Shown here: positions 1 to 7,442 of the stretch, piece by piece | Layout of the letters: every line of letters starts with the position of its first letter | Position numbering within the stretch: position 1 is the first letter of the stretch | Assembly: GCA_021796135.1 (NCBI GenBank) | Contig: JAJYOQ010000121.1 | Location: 1 to 10,041, forward strand | Direction: 5' to 3' | Length of the DNA: 10,041 nt | From: Bacteroidota bacterium | Lineage (GTDB): Bacteria > Bacteroidota > Ignavibacteria > Ignavibacteriales > Ignavibacteriaceae | Translations under genes and position numbers: made by a program | The notes under the pieces: model-generated | What the model was told of the DNA's origin: nothing | The model's database searches: none | What the model saw: the letters and a program-made list of their open reading frames with translations, nothing else

Positions 1-1
1 T

Positions 2-1858
2 GATTTGAGGGAAAGAATCGCCGTTGCGAACTCGCTTATACCGTTACTTCGTCCTAAGGTTGTTGCGGTAATTGGGGCATCAAGAGATTCAAAATCAATA
101 GGCAATATTGTATTCAAAAATATTATTAATGCAGATTTTAACGGCACTGTATATCCTGTAAACTTTAACGCTGCTTCAATATACGGTATCAAAACATTTT
201 CATCTGTTAAAGACTTGCCTGAGGCAATAGATCTTGCAGTAATTGCTGTGCCGGCAGAAAATGTACAAATAGTTGCTGAAGAAGCTATTCATGCAGGCGC
301 TAAAGGTATTGTAGTTGTTTCAGCCGGTTTTGCAGATGCAGGAGAATCAGGGAAAGAAAGACAAAAAAAGTTAGTAGATCTGACTAGAATTAATGGCGTT
401 AGATTATTAGGACCAAGTTGTCTGGGATTAATGAACACTGACCCTGAAGTAAGGTTAAACGCAAGTCTTGCCCCAATTATTATGTCTCCCGGCAAAGCAG
501 GATTTTTTTCACATTCAGCTGCTCTCGGTTTAGTCATTCTTGAATATGCTAAAGAAAGAGGGATTGAGTTTACTACTTTTGTGTCGGCAGGAAACAGAGC
601 AGACGTATCGGGCAATGACTTACTTGAATATTGGGAAGAAGATTCAAACACAAAAATGGCAATTCTTTATTTGGAAACCTTTGGTAATCCAAGGAGATTT
701 GTACGGATTACAAGAAGAATGACTTATAAAAAGCCGATTCTTTGTGTAAAAAGTGCACGCAGCGCAGCGGGAAAACGCGCCGCAGAATCTAAAAGTGGAG
801 GAAATACAGGAGGAGAGCTAGAAGTAGAAGCATTGTTTATGCAAACAGGCATTATACTTACTCCGAATCTTGAAGATCTTTTTGATATTGCATTAATTCT
901 TGCCAACCAACCCTTACCTAGAGGTAATCGCGTAAGTATAATAGCTAATTCAACGGGAATGGCTACTCTTTTTGCAGATGCTTGTGAAATGAATAATCTT
1001 TGTGTTGGGGATGAAGGCGTAATTGATCTTGGAGCTTTTACTTCAGCCGATGCTTATGAAATTGCTGTCACAGAATCTTTAATTAATAATAATATTGATT
1101 CTTTATTAATAGGATTTGCTTGCGTCGGTAATTGTGATACCGAAGCAGTTACTGATGCTATTAAAAGAGGAGTTAAATCTGCTGAGCATACAACCGGAAT
1201 AGAGAAGCCGGTACTGCTTTGTTTAATGGGAGTTGCCGGAGTAGTATCATTATTTGAAGATATTGCAAATAAAAATGGGTTGAGAAAATTTCCTGCTTTT
1301 CGTTTTCCTGAATTAGCTGTAAATGCTTTAGCAAAAATAGTTAGGTATGTTGAATTTAAAAAACAACCTTTAGGTAAATTAGTTTGGTATGATGATGTTT
1401 ATGCCAATGAAGCACGAAACCTTGTTAAGGGAATTATTTCTGACAATACTTCTCCGAATAATATAATTGAAATTCAAAATATTATGTCAGCTCAATTATT
1501 AAGATTTTTTGGAATACATATCGATGAAATATTTACAGAAGATTCAGGAAATATATTCCTAATAATAAAAGCCGATCCTTTGTTTGGTCCAATAATCAAA
1601 TTTAATTACCCAGGATATCGTGATATAGTTCGAATTACTCCTTTGACCGATAGGGATATTGAAGAAACTCTTCAAGATTTTCCTGAAGATATTAGAAATT
1701 TAATTTCAGAACTTTTAGGCAGAATCTCCCAAATGATTGAAGAAATTCCATGGCTTTGGGAACTTGAGTTGAGAATTGTTTCTTTATCGGAAATATTAAA
1801 AATTTCTGGCATTAAAATGAATTTGAATTTAGGCGGAGCTAAAAGACCGTCATTTTGA
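2..1858 (+). CDS. Pat-type protein acetyltransferase, acyl-CoA synthetase (NDP-forming)-like part; 5' partial
   Basis: Homologous to NDP-forming acyl-CoA synthetases and the matching half of Pat-type protein lysine acetyltransferases. Counting from the TTG at 5: CoA-binding Rossmann domain about 12-135 (VAVIGASR at 21-28, GPSCLG at 136-141), succinyl-CoA-ligase-like domains about 150-450 (FFSHSAALG at 167-175, LYLETFGNPR at 221-230), then a short ATP-grasp remnant about 490-610 (DPLFGP at 524-529, PLTDRD at 546-551). The usual SHTG catalytic-histidine motif reads SKSG at 262-265, so His is replaced by Lys263. About 75 residues of the ATP-binding lobe are missing between 515 and 520, and the usual ELDINPL motif reads ELELRIV. 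Acyl-CoA synthesis is therefore unlikely; a CoA or acetyl-CoA sensing role is inferred. The frame is open to the left edge and the first residues look like an interdomain linker, so the TTG is probably not the start and a GNAT domain may lie upstream, as in Pat proteins with N-terminal GNAT. AcuB follows after 21 bases. Confidence 0.8.
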   Translation, partial: DLRERIAVANSLIPLLRPKVVAVIGASRDSKSIGNIVFKNIINADFNGTVYPVNFNAASIYGIKTFSSVKDLPEAIDLAVIAVPAENVQIVAEEAIHAGAKGIVVVSAGFADAGESGKERQKKLVDLTRINGVRLLGPSCLGLMNTDPEVRLNASLAPIIMSPGKAGFFSHSAALGLVILEYAKERGIEFTTFVSAGNRADVSGNDLLEYWEEDSNTKMAILYLETFGNPRRFVRITRRMTYKKPILCVKSARSAAGKRAAESKSGGNTGGELEVEALFMQTGIILTPNLEDLFDIALILANQPLPRGNRVSIIANSTGMATLFADACEMNNLCVGDEGVIDLGAFTSADAYEIAVTESLINNNIDSLLIGFACVGNCDTEAVTDAIKRGVKSAEHTTGIEKPVLLCLMGVAGVVSLFEDIANKNGLRKFPAFRFPELAVNALAKIVRYVEFKKQPLGKLVWYDDVYANEARNLVKGIISDNTSPNNIIEIQNIMSAQLLRFFGIHIDEIFTEDSGNIFLIIKADPLFGPIIKFNYPGYRDIVRITPLTDRDIEETLQDFPEDIRNLISELLGRISQMIEEIPWLWELELRIVSLSEILKISGIKMNLNLGGAKRPSF

Positions 1859-1879
1859 TAATTAAACGGGATAAGGAAA

Positions 1880-2509
1880 ATGTTAATACGAGAAGTTATG
1901 AATACCACTATCGTTACAATTTCGCCTGATACGAAATTGAATGATGCATATTCTCTAATGCAAGTGAAAAAGATTAGGCATTTACCTGTATTGGAAAGTA
2001 ATAAACTGGTTGGCGTAATTACTGACAGAGATTTACGTTTAGCAACTAGCCAGCTTTCAAAGCTGCCCTTTGATCCGGAAACTATTGTAGCTAAAGTTAT
2101 GAGTTCTCCTGTTAGAACCGCTCATCCATTAGATCCAATTGAGATTGCCACACAGATTATGCGAGAATTGAAAATAGGCTGCATGCCAGTAGTGGAAAAT
2201 TCGGCTTTAATAGGAATGGTTACAACCTCAGACTTATTGGATGCACTATTATTATTGACAGGAGTTCACCAGCCATCCGGGCGACTAGATATAAGGCTTC
2301 CTAATCGTTCAGGAGAATTAGCCAGATTAACCGCTTTGCTAGCTGAGCATAAAGTTAATATCCATTCAATTCTTACTTATCCGGACAAAGAAAGTAAAAT
2401 AAAATTAGTTTTAAGAATAAATACAATGGAGATAAAATTTATAGCACAAGAAATTTGTAACTCCGGTTTTGAAGTCGTTTTTCCCCTTAATATAGCATGT
2501 GCCAAATAA
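1880..2509 (+). CDS. acuB: AcuB-like protein with two CBS domains and an ACT domain
   Basis: A 209-residue cytoplasmic regulatory protein. CBS domain 1 spans about 1-58 (LIREVMNTTIVTISPD, then IRHLPVLE at 32-39 and LVGVITDRDL at 43-52). CBS domain 2 spans about 67-128 (VAKVMSS, CMPVVENSALIGMVTTSDLL). A C-terminal ACT-like domain spans about 135-203, including GRLDIRLPNRSGELARLTALL-type sequence followed by a second strand-helix half. CBS-CBS-ACT at this length is the AcuB architecture. CBS pairs usually bind adenine nucleotides and ACT domains small metabolites, so an energy- or ligand-dependent control of the acetylation cycle is likely, though the ligand cannot be read from sequence. The start is the ATG with AAGGA about five bases upstream. 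It lies 21 bases after the Pat-like gene, and its last 13 bases overlap the deacetylase gene, which indicates an operon and translational coupling. Confidence 0.9.
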   Translation: MLIREVMNTTIVTISPDTKLNDAYSLMQVKKIRHLPVLESNKLVGVITDRDLRLATSQLSKLPFDPETIVAKVMSSPVRTAHPLDPIEIATQIMRELKIGCMPVVENSALIGMVTTSDLLDALLLLTGVHQPSGRLDIRLPNRSGELARLTALLAEHKVNIHSILTYPDKESKIKLVLRINTMEIKFIAQEICNSGFEVVFPLNIACAK

Positions 2510-3630
2510 TTCATAGTCCGGATTATAAAAAGTATAATTTAGGAGAAAATCATCCATTTAATTCCTTAAGAATTGAGATGGTTCTTGATTTAATTATGGA
2601 ATTAGGCTTGTTGAGAAAAACTTTAACTCCGGAACCAATTAATCCGGAGGACTTATTAACAGTACATGATAAAAATTATATCGATATAGTCGAGGCAGTT
2701 AGCCGGGGAGAAAATATAGCTGATGCCGAAAGTTATGGACTAGGCAATATAGATAATCCGATTATTCCGGGCATGGCAGAGGGAGCACGCTATCAAGTAG
2801 GGGGAACAGTCCTTGGGGCAAAATTATTATTGCAGGAAAAAACAAACAAGGTTCTCCAGTTAGGCGGAGGATTCCATCACGCTTATAAAAGTTTAGCCTC
2901 AGGATTTTGTTTATATAATGATTTAGCTATGGCAATTAAGGAAATGACCTCTAAAGGTTGGCACGTAGCGTATATTGATATAGATGTTCACCACGGTGAT
3001 GGAGTTCAGGAGATATTTTACTCAGACGAAAAGGTAATGTGTATATCAATCCACGAATCAGGGGAATATCTTTTCCCCGGTTCCGGCTGGATTCATGAAT
3101 TGGGCAGAGGAATGGGACGCGCATTAAAACTAAATATTCCACTTGAACCTTATACCGAAGGGGAGTCTTATCTAGAGGTATTTAATGGAGTTGTCGAGCC
3201 TGCCTTAAAGTGGTTTAGACCTGATGCGTTAGTAATTCAAGCTGGTGCAGATGCACATTTCTCAGACCCCCTGGCTGACCTATTACTTACAACACAGGAT
3301 TATGAAAAACTATTTCATTCTATTATTAATTATGCGAACAAATATTCAAGTGGAAGAGCGCTGTTCACATTTGGGGGCGGTTATTCAATAACAGCAACAA
3401 CCAGAATTTGGGTAATTTTATATTTAATACTCATCGGACAAAATTTACCAGAAAAATTGCCAGATAATTGGATAAATAAGTGGAAATCGAAAACAGGAAA
3501 AGCATTTCCTTCCACACTTCACGATCCGATTAATCCTTATCCAAAAATACCTCGAAAAGACGAAATAACTAGGAGTAATAGAGAAATAATTCTTCGAATT
3601 TTAGATTCAACTGCAGCTGATTGGCTTTAA
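2497..3630 (+). CDS. acuC: AcuC-like zinc-dependent protein deacetylase (class I HDAC family)
   Basis: A 377-residue arginase/deacetylase-fold enzyme that removes acetyl groups from protein lysines; in Bacillus the AcuC homologue acts on acetyl-CoA synthetase. Family signatures appear in order: ENHP near 17-20 with Arg25 at the N-terminus, GGGFHHA at 123-129 giving the paired active-site His127/His128, DIDVHHGDG at 161-169 giving zinc ligands Asp163 and His165, QAGADAHFSDP at 248-258 giving zinc ligand Asp257, and FGGGY at 292-296 with the transition-state Tyr296. All catalytic residues are present, so it should be active. Length matches bacterial AcuC. No signal peptide or membrane segment is visible, so it is cytoplasmic. 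It starts inside the end of acuB (13-base overlap) without a strong Shine-Dalgarno, consistent with translational coupling. Its stop is only seven bases from the stop of the converging membrane-protein gene. Acetoin-utilisation naming is historical and does not show acetoin use here. Confidence 0.92.
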   Translation: MCQIIHSPDYKKYNLGENHPFNSLRIEMVLDLIMELGLLRKTLTPEPINPEDLLTVHDKNYIDIVEAVSRGENIADAESYGLGNIDNPIIPGMAEGARYQVGGTVLGAKLLLQEKTNKVLQLGGGFHHAYKSLASGFCLYNDLAMAIKEMTSKGWHVAYIDIDVHHGDGVQEIFYSDEKVMCISIHESGEYLFPGSGWIHELGRGMGRALKLNIPLEPYTEGESYLEVFNGVVEPALKWFRPDALVIQAGADAHFSDPLADLLLTTQDYEKLFHSIINYANKYSSGRALFTFGGGYSITATTRIWVILYLILIGQNLPEKLPDNWINKWKSKTGKAFPSTLHDPINPYPKIPRKDEITRSNREIILRILDSTAADWL

Positions 3631-3637
3631 ATAATAA

Positions 3638-5746
3638 TTACTTCAATGGATATTTCTTAACAAACTTATGACCATTCCAGTAAAGTATTTGACTTATTAA
3701 AAGGTTTCTATATTCTTGTGTATCACTTAAGGGGGGTTTTAGTCTACCGGACTTAACGTAAGGATCTCTAATTCTAGCATAATCATCACCAATTACGATG
3801 TTTGTTTTACTTAAATCAAGGGAAAAATCATATCCAATAAACCCTTCATTTTTTGAATCTAAATAAACTTCACAACTAAAAATATTTTCATTTTCGTTAA
3901 ATCTAAAATCTCCCGTCCCGCTATAAAGTGACTTTGTGGGAGTAATTTTTTGCATATAATCTTCATGCGGTAATAATATATATTGCTTTAATGATGCAAT
4001 TTTTTCACCATAATAATCATGATGTCTATCCGAAGGAGCTTTGCCTTTTATATTATTTAAATTTAGCATACCGATCGCAAATTTATGCCAAGAATTATTA
4101 TCTGCATAGAAAACTAAATCCTTATTTTTATTGTCTTTTGACCTAATAATATAACCACCATTTACAAAACCAGGATGCCAGAAAGTATTAAACACTCTTT
4201 TCCCACTTTTTAAGTCTAGCATGTATATTGCTGCTCCAAAAGATTCACTATTATTGCAATAAGCAACCAACACCATTTTATTTTTGACAGTTGCAGTGTC
4301 AATTAAATAGCTACCATAATTAGTAGAAAGTCTTTCGCCTGGAGATGACATTGTATCTTTAAATATGTAATTCCAAATTTCTTCTCCTTTATAGTTATAG
4401 AATGTAATACTGCCGTGATTTGCTCCTTTTGGCAAGCTACCTTGAAGTTCTCCGGCAGCTATTAATTCCTTTCTGCCATCATGATATATGTCAACAAGCA
4501 TTTGATAGTTTCTTGTCAAGTATGGGTTATTGGCATCTTCCGCTCGATATTCAAAAACTTTAGAATAAAGCACTTTTCCATCTTTATTTTCTACAAAAAG
4601 AGTTTGCCCTTTTCTTTGAAGGATTGCCGGTTTATTGTCAAAGTTTGTTTCATAGAAATAACCTGTAAGTAATATTATTGCTAACAAGAAAAGACTGGAC
4701 ACCCAATTCCGTTTCATAAATTTTGTTGTAATTACGACAGGATTTTGTTTTTTAATTGCTATTAAGTCTCTTCTGTTTATTATATCAGCTAGAGTATTTA
4801 TTCCCACAATTTCAAGCAGTCTATTCGGGTATATTCTTTGTAATTCTTTTAATCTACTAATTGCACTTGTCTTATTTTCTTCCGGAACAATGAAAGTTTG
4901 AATAAATGAGTAAAAGACCATTTTAAGCTTTGTCTTTATGATTTGATCATCAATGATAATTGCATTGCCTGTAACATTATTAAACCCTCCGGTTATAGCT
5001 ATATTGTCTTTTATTGATATTATTACAGAAGCATTATAAAATGAAACAAGCTCCTCAATAAAGCTAATCGTAAGTGCAGCTCCGGCAGAGATTCCTTCAT
5101 AATTTCCCCAATGGTGATCGAAATGGATAATTACCGTGTGGTAATTGCTTAGCTTTTTCCCATTCTTTCTCAAATAATTTACAGCCATTAACCACGAGTT
5201 CTCTATTTGTGAGTGTAAATCTTTGTCAATACTTTCGAAGGAAGGCACTATTATGAAATGATTCTTTTCATTATTCTTTTTTATATTTATTGTTAGTGTC
5301 TCTAGTGTGCCGATTTGAAGATTATATTCGTTTTTTAGATGTTTTTCAAGCAAAGGGAAGAATAATTTTCTTTTTCCTAAGGATTTCTGATTTTCACCGT
5401 TAAGCAGATTCTCAAGTTGTTTTAATTCTGATTCTATTGATTTAATAATTTGGTTAATTGTTTGGAATTGTGATTCTAGAATATTCTGAAATAAGAGCTC
5501 ATGTAATATCCAGATTATCTCGCGGGTTACTTCAGGCGGAAGAAAAAATACTTCAAATCCCTTTATACTGTCCAGGAAATCCTGCAGAAATTCAACTAGA
5601 AAAGCCTCGTAAACATCTTTATCTGATTGTTTAAGGATTGTTTGGTAGAAGTTCTTTAGTATTAAGGATTTTTGTTTTGGTGAGACTGATTCAGATAATT
5701 CCCGCAGCGTATGCTGCCTTAGTTTTTCAATTTCAAATGCATCCAT
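3638..5746 (-). CDS. Single-pass membrane protein with Lon-like (S16) Ser-Lys protease domain and extracytoplasmic beta-rich domain
   Basis: A 702-residue protein not matching any named gene I know. Residues 1-125 are mostly helical. Residues about 135-330 resemble the Lon protease domain: IENSWLMAVNYLRK matches the Lon helix before the active site, GISAGAALT (218-225) matches Lon's GPSAG with Ser220, IAITGG (249-254) matches AMTGE, and IIKTKL (269-274) followed by IQTFIVPEEN (282-291) matches Lon's LKEKL...IKTVLIPxEN, placing the catalytic lysine at Lys271. The Ser-Lys spacing is about eight residues longer than in E. coli Lon. No AAA+ ATPase domain is present. A hydrophobic segment at about 349-363, preceded by KRN, predicts one membrane span with the protease inside. 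Residues about 375-702 are beta-rich with an FG-GAP-like strand (VDIYHDGRKELIAAG at 418-432) and a WNY/GSITFYNYKGEEIW unit, probably an outside sensor or propeller. Stops TGA/TAA just upstream fix the ATG at 5746; no clear Shine-Dalgarno is present. Domain call is by eye. Confidence 0.7.
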   Translation of the reverse strand: MDAFEIEKLRQHTLRELSESVSPKQKSLILKNFYQTILKQSDKDVYEAFLVEFLQDFLDSIKGFEVFFLPPEVTREIIWILHELLFQNILESQFQTINQIIKSIESELKQLENLLNGENQKSLGKRKLFFPLLEKHLKNEYNLQIGTLETLTINIKKNNEKNHFIIVPSFESIDKDLHSQIENSWLMAVNYLRKNGKKLSNYHTVIIHFDHHWGNYEGISAGAALTISFIEELVSFYNASVIISIKDNIAITGGFNNVTGNAIIIDDQIIKTKLKMVFYSFIQTFIVPEENKTSAISRLKELQRIYPNRLLEIVGINTLADIINRRDLIAIKKQNPVVITTKFMKRNWVSSLFLLAIILLTGYFYETNFDNKPAILQRKGQTLFVENKDGKVLYSKVFEYRAEDANNPYLTRNYQMLVDIYHDGRKELIAAGELQGSLPKGANHGSITFYNYKGEEIWNYIFKDTMSSPGERLSTNYGSYLIDTATVKNKMVLVAYCNNSESFGAAIYMLDLKSGKRVFNTFWHPGFVNGGYIIRSKDNKNKDLVFYADNNSWHKFAIGMLNLNNIKGKAPSDRHHDYYGEKIASLKQYILLPHEDYMQKITPTKSLYSGTGDFRFNENENIFSCEVYLDSKNEGFIGYDFSLDLSKTNIVIGDDYARIRDPYVKSGRLKPPLSDTQEYRNLLISQILYWNGHKFVKKYPLK

Positions 5747-5795
5747 AACAAAACTGCAATAATATTTTTATCATGGTCTCATTTGCCCCTAAAGC

Positions 5796-6320
5796 TTATT
5801 CTTCCTCAATTAATATCTTCTCAATTAAATCAGCAGATTGTATTTCAAATGATTTATTAGGAGGCTCAATATGAAAAGTCTCATTTGATGGCAATAAGGT
5901 AAACTTAAACTTTATATTGTGTCCGGTCTCTTTAGGAAAGAAGTATAGGGTATTCTTCTTATTATAATTTATTATTCTCACAAGATATTTTGAGTTATTA
6001 TCAATAAAAGTAATAGACTCAGAGGATTTATTAGCAACTTGTACGCTAGCTGCTACAAGTGAGAATTGCTTATCCATAAACTGATCATCGTTTTTTATGG
6101 GGAAAAGAGCCGTTACCTTGATATTACCTAATATTTGCTCTGCCATTTCATCAGTATTTATACCAGTGTGCTTATCCTTATCAAATTTCAGGAATATCTT
6201 GCAAAACTGAATTTGTTCAGAGAAAAGGGATTCATTTAGTTTTATAAATTCCTTTTTCTCCTCGGTAATCTCATCCGGGAAGTGTACGAAATTAAAAATA
6301 TCTTGTTCTGTAATTTGCAT
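5796..6320 (-). CDS. Hypothetical protein, possible anti-sigma-like cytoplasmic partner
   Basis: A 174-residue protein I do not recognise with certainty. There is no signal peptide, membrane segment or Cys/His zinc motif (only one Cys, at 40). The N-terminal 45 residues (TEQDIFNFVHFPDEITEEKKEF, then a second charged helix to about 45) look like the short helical start of anti-sigma factors, with a 'T-E-x-D-I' opening and an 'ITEEKK' turn. The rest (about 65-165) is predicted beta-rich, with alternating hydrophobic strands such as KYLVRIINY and IKFKFTLL. It sits between the sigma-like 332-residue gene (61 bases upstream) and the membrane Lon-like gene (49 bases downstream), all on the minus strand, so it is probably co-transcribed. 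A cytoplasmic regulator or substrate of the membrane protease is an inference from position. The ATG start lacks a strong Shine-Dalgarno. Confidence 0.6.
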   Translation of the reverse strand: MQITEQDIFNFVHFPDEITEEKKEFIKLNESLFSEQIQFCKIFLKFDKDKHTGINTDEMAEQILGNIKVTALFPIKNDDQFMDKQFSLVAASVQVANKSSESITFIDNNSKYLVRIINYNKKNTLYFFPKETGHNIKFKFTLLPSNETFHIEPPNKSFEIQSADLIEKILIEEE

Positions 6321-6381
6321 TAAGTTTTATCTTATCTAAAAATAATGTGTATATATTATAAGTAAATCTAAAATTTATCTC

Positions 6382-7380
6382 TCAGGAAAATTTCTCAGAC
6401 TCCAAGCCAACGGCAATATCTATTTTCAGCATTCTGAGCAAATAATCAAAAATATTGTGATACCGATCTCTTAAATCATTAACCGGAATATCCGGAAAAT
6501 ATGGTCTTAAGTATTCCTCAATACCGCAATTTATTCCGCCGTCTTTAAGATCCCGCACAATATCCAAAAAAGCCAGCTTAAAATTTTTTTCTTCTATATC
6601 AGTCAGCTTTTTCTTCAGCACATAATCAACTTTTATTTTGTTAAAGGTCTTCCTAATAGAAGAATCAATTAAATTATTAATTCCGATTAGAACTTCAAAT
6701 TGTTCTTCATATAGTTTTGGATCAGAGGTATTTTCATAATATAATAGCTTTAGTCTAGCAACAAAAAGATTAACCGGTACTGCAGGGAAATATTGAGGAA
6801 ATGACTTCACATAATCAAATAGCTTAGCTATAACATTATTAAGGCTGCCCTTGAAATAACTAAGAGGAATCTTGCCGAAGTCTTCTTTTGAGATAACCGG
6901 TTTATCAATAATATGTATGCAATCTTCAACAAGGCAAATTTGGCTAAAATATTTAGCTTTTTTATAACCATTATTTTTTGCGTTATAGATAACATTCTTA
7001 AGCAGTTTACTGCTGACAGGATCAATTTCAGAGAGAAGGGTAATAACAGTCTGGTCAACTCTTTTCCAAATCAATTTATGAACAAAGAAAGAAGCATTAC
7101 TTTCCGAATTCATATCCTTCCGCCAGAGGGATAAGGATTTCTGAAATCCGGTAAAATTGCTTGAATTATTACTAATAAAAAGAGGAGTAACAGCATCGAT
7201 TGAAATATCTTTAAAAGAAAGCCCAATGTGTGAGAATGAATTTATGTATTTGTAATATTTATGATTTAGGTAAGTGACGGCAATTTCTAAACAAATCTCA
7301 ATGAATTGTTTAAGGCTGCCCCTCTCAATTTCCCCCGATTTAATCTCCTCAATGTAATGCAGTAGCTTTTCCCTGTGCAT
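6382..7380 (-). CDS. Hypothetical helical protein, weakly sigma-factor-like
   Basis: A 332-residue, mostly alpha-helical protein without signal peptide or membrane segment. I do not recognise a named family. Residues about 28-70 (IEICLEIAVTYL, then LSFKDISIDAVTPLFI at 54-69) resemble sigma-70 region 2, where a helix is followed by a 'D-I-x-x-D-A-x-x-x-L-F' element. A later helix, about 98-116 (FFVHKLIWKRVDQTVITLL), could match the next region 2 helix. The C-terminal part (about 285-325) is compatible with a helix-turn-helix, but this is weak. A DNA- or RNA-polymerase-binding role is inference only. The start ATG at 7380 has an AGAGGGAAA ribosome-binding site at 7386-7394 on the minus strand and a good Bacteroidetes-type promoter upstream. 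It is the first gene of a probable three-gene operon with the 174-residue protein and the membrane Lon-like protein. Confidence 0.6.
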   Translation of the reverse strand: MHREKLLHYIEEIKSGEIERGSLKQFIEICLEIAVTYLNHKYYKYINSFSHIGLSFKDISIDAVTPLFISNNSSNFTGFQKSLSLWRKDMNSESNASFFVHKLIWKRVDQTVITLLSEIDPVSSKLLKNVIYNAKNNGYKKAKYFSQICLVEDCIHIIDKPVISKEDFGKIPLSYFKGSLNNVIAKLFDYVKSFPQYFPAVPVNLFVARLKLLYYENTSDPKLYEEQFEVLIGINNLIDSSIRKTFNKIKVDYVLKKKLTDIEEKNFKLAFLDIVRDLKDGGINCGIEEYLRPYFPDIPVNDLRDRYHNIFDYLLRMLKIDIAVGLESEKFS

Positions 7381-7411
7381 AAAAGTTTCCCTCTAAAACC
7401 TAATATATCAT

Positions 7412-7442
7412 CAAATTTAGGATTAATCTAAATTAAATCAAA
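7412..7442 (-). promoter_or_regulatory. Bacteroidetes-type promoter for the leftward three-gene operon
   Basis: On the minus strand, TTTG (7439-7442) is followed after 19 bases by TAAATTTG (7412-7419), an exact fit to the Bacteroidetes housekeeping promoter pattern TTTG-N19..21-TAnnTTTG. Transcription would start around 7404-7407, giving a leader of about 25 bases containing the AGAGGGAAA ribosome-binding site before the ATG at 7380. An inverted repeat (AATTTAG at 7414-7420, CTAAATT at 7428-7434) lies across the -7 element and spacer. The region is AT-rich, so chance matches are possible. Confidence 0.5.

Noticed and set aside
5..7. TTG at 5 as the true start of the first gene
   Set aside because: The frame is open to the left edge, no ribosome-binding site can be seen, and the opening residues look like an interdomain linker.
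289..906. Several 60-120 codon frames on both strands inside the Pat-like gene
   Set aside because: They lie within a well-supported conserved coding frame and have no recognisable motifs or start signals.
1672..1908. 78-codon minus-strand frame crossing the end of the Pat-like gene and the start of acuB
   Set aside because: It is antisense to two strongly supported genes and lacks domain features.
2951..3142. 63-codon minus-strand frame inside acuC
   Set aside because: It is antisense to the zinc-binding core of the deacetylase and has no features of its own.
4481..4672. 63-codon plus-strand frame within the membrane Lon-like gene
   Set aside because: It is antisense to the region around the membrane span and its residue pattern is a by-product of that coding sequence.
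6321..6381. TATAAT-like sequence on the minus strand (6355-6360) as an internal promoter
   Set aside because: It is a chance-level match in AT-rich DNA, without a -35 partner and without the Bacteroidetes -7 pattern.
6828..7134. Overlapping 73- and 76-codon frames within the 332-residue gene
   Set aside because: They are contained in the longer frame that has a ribosome-binding site and promoter; no independent support.
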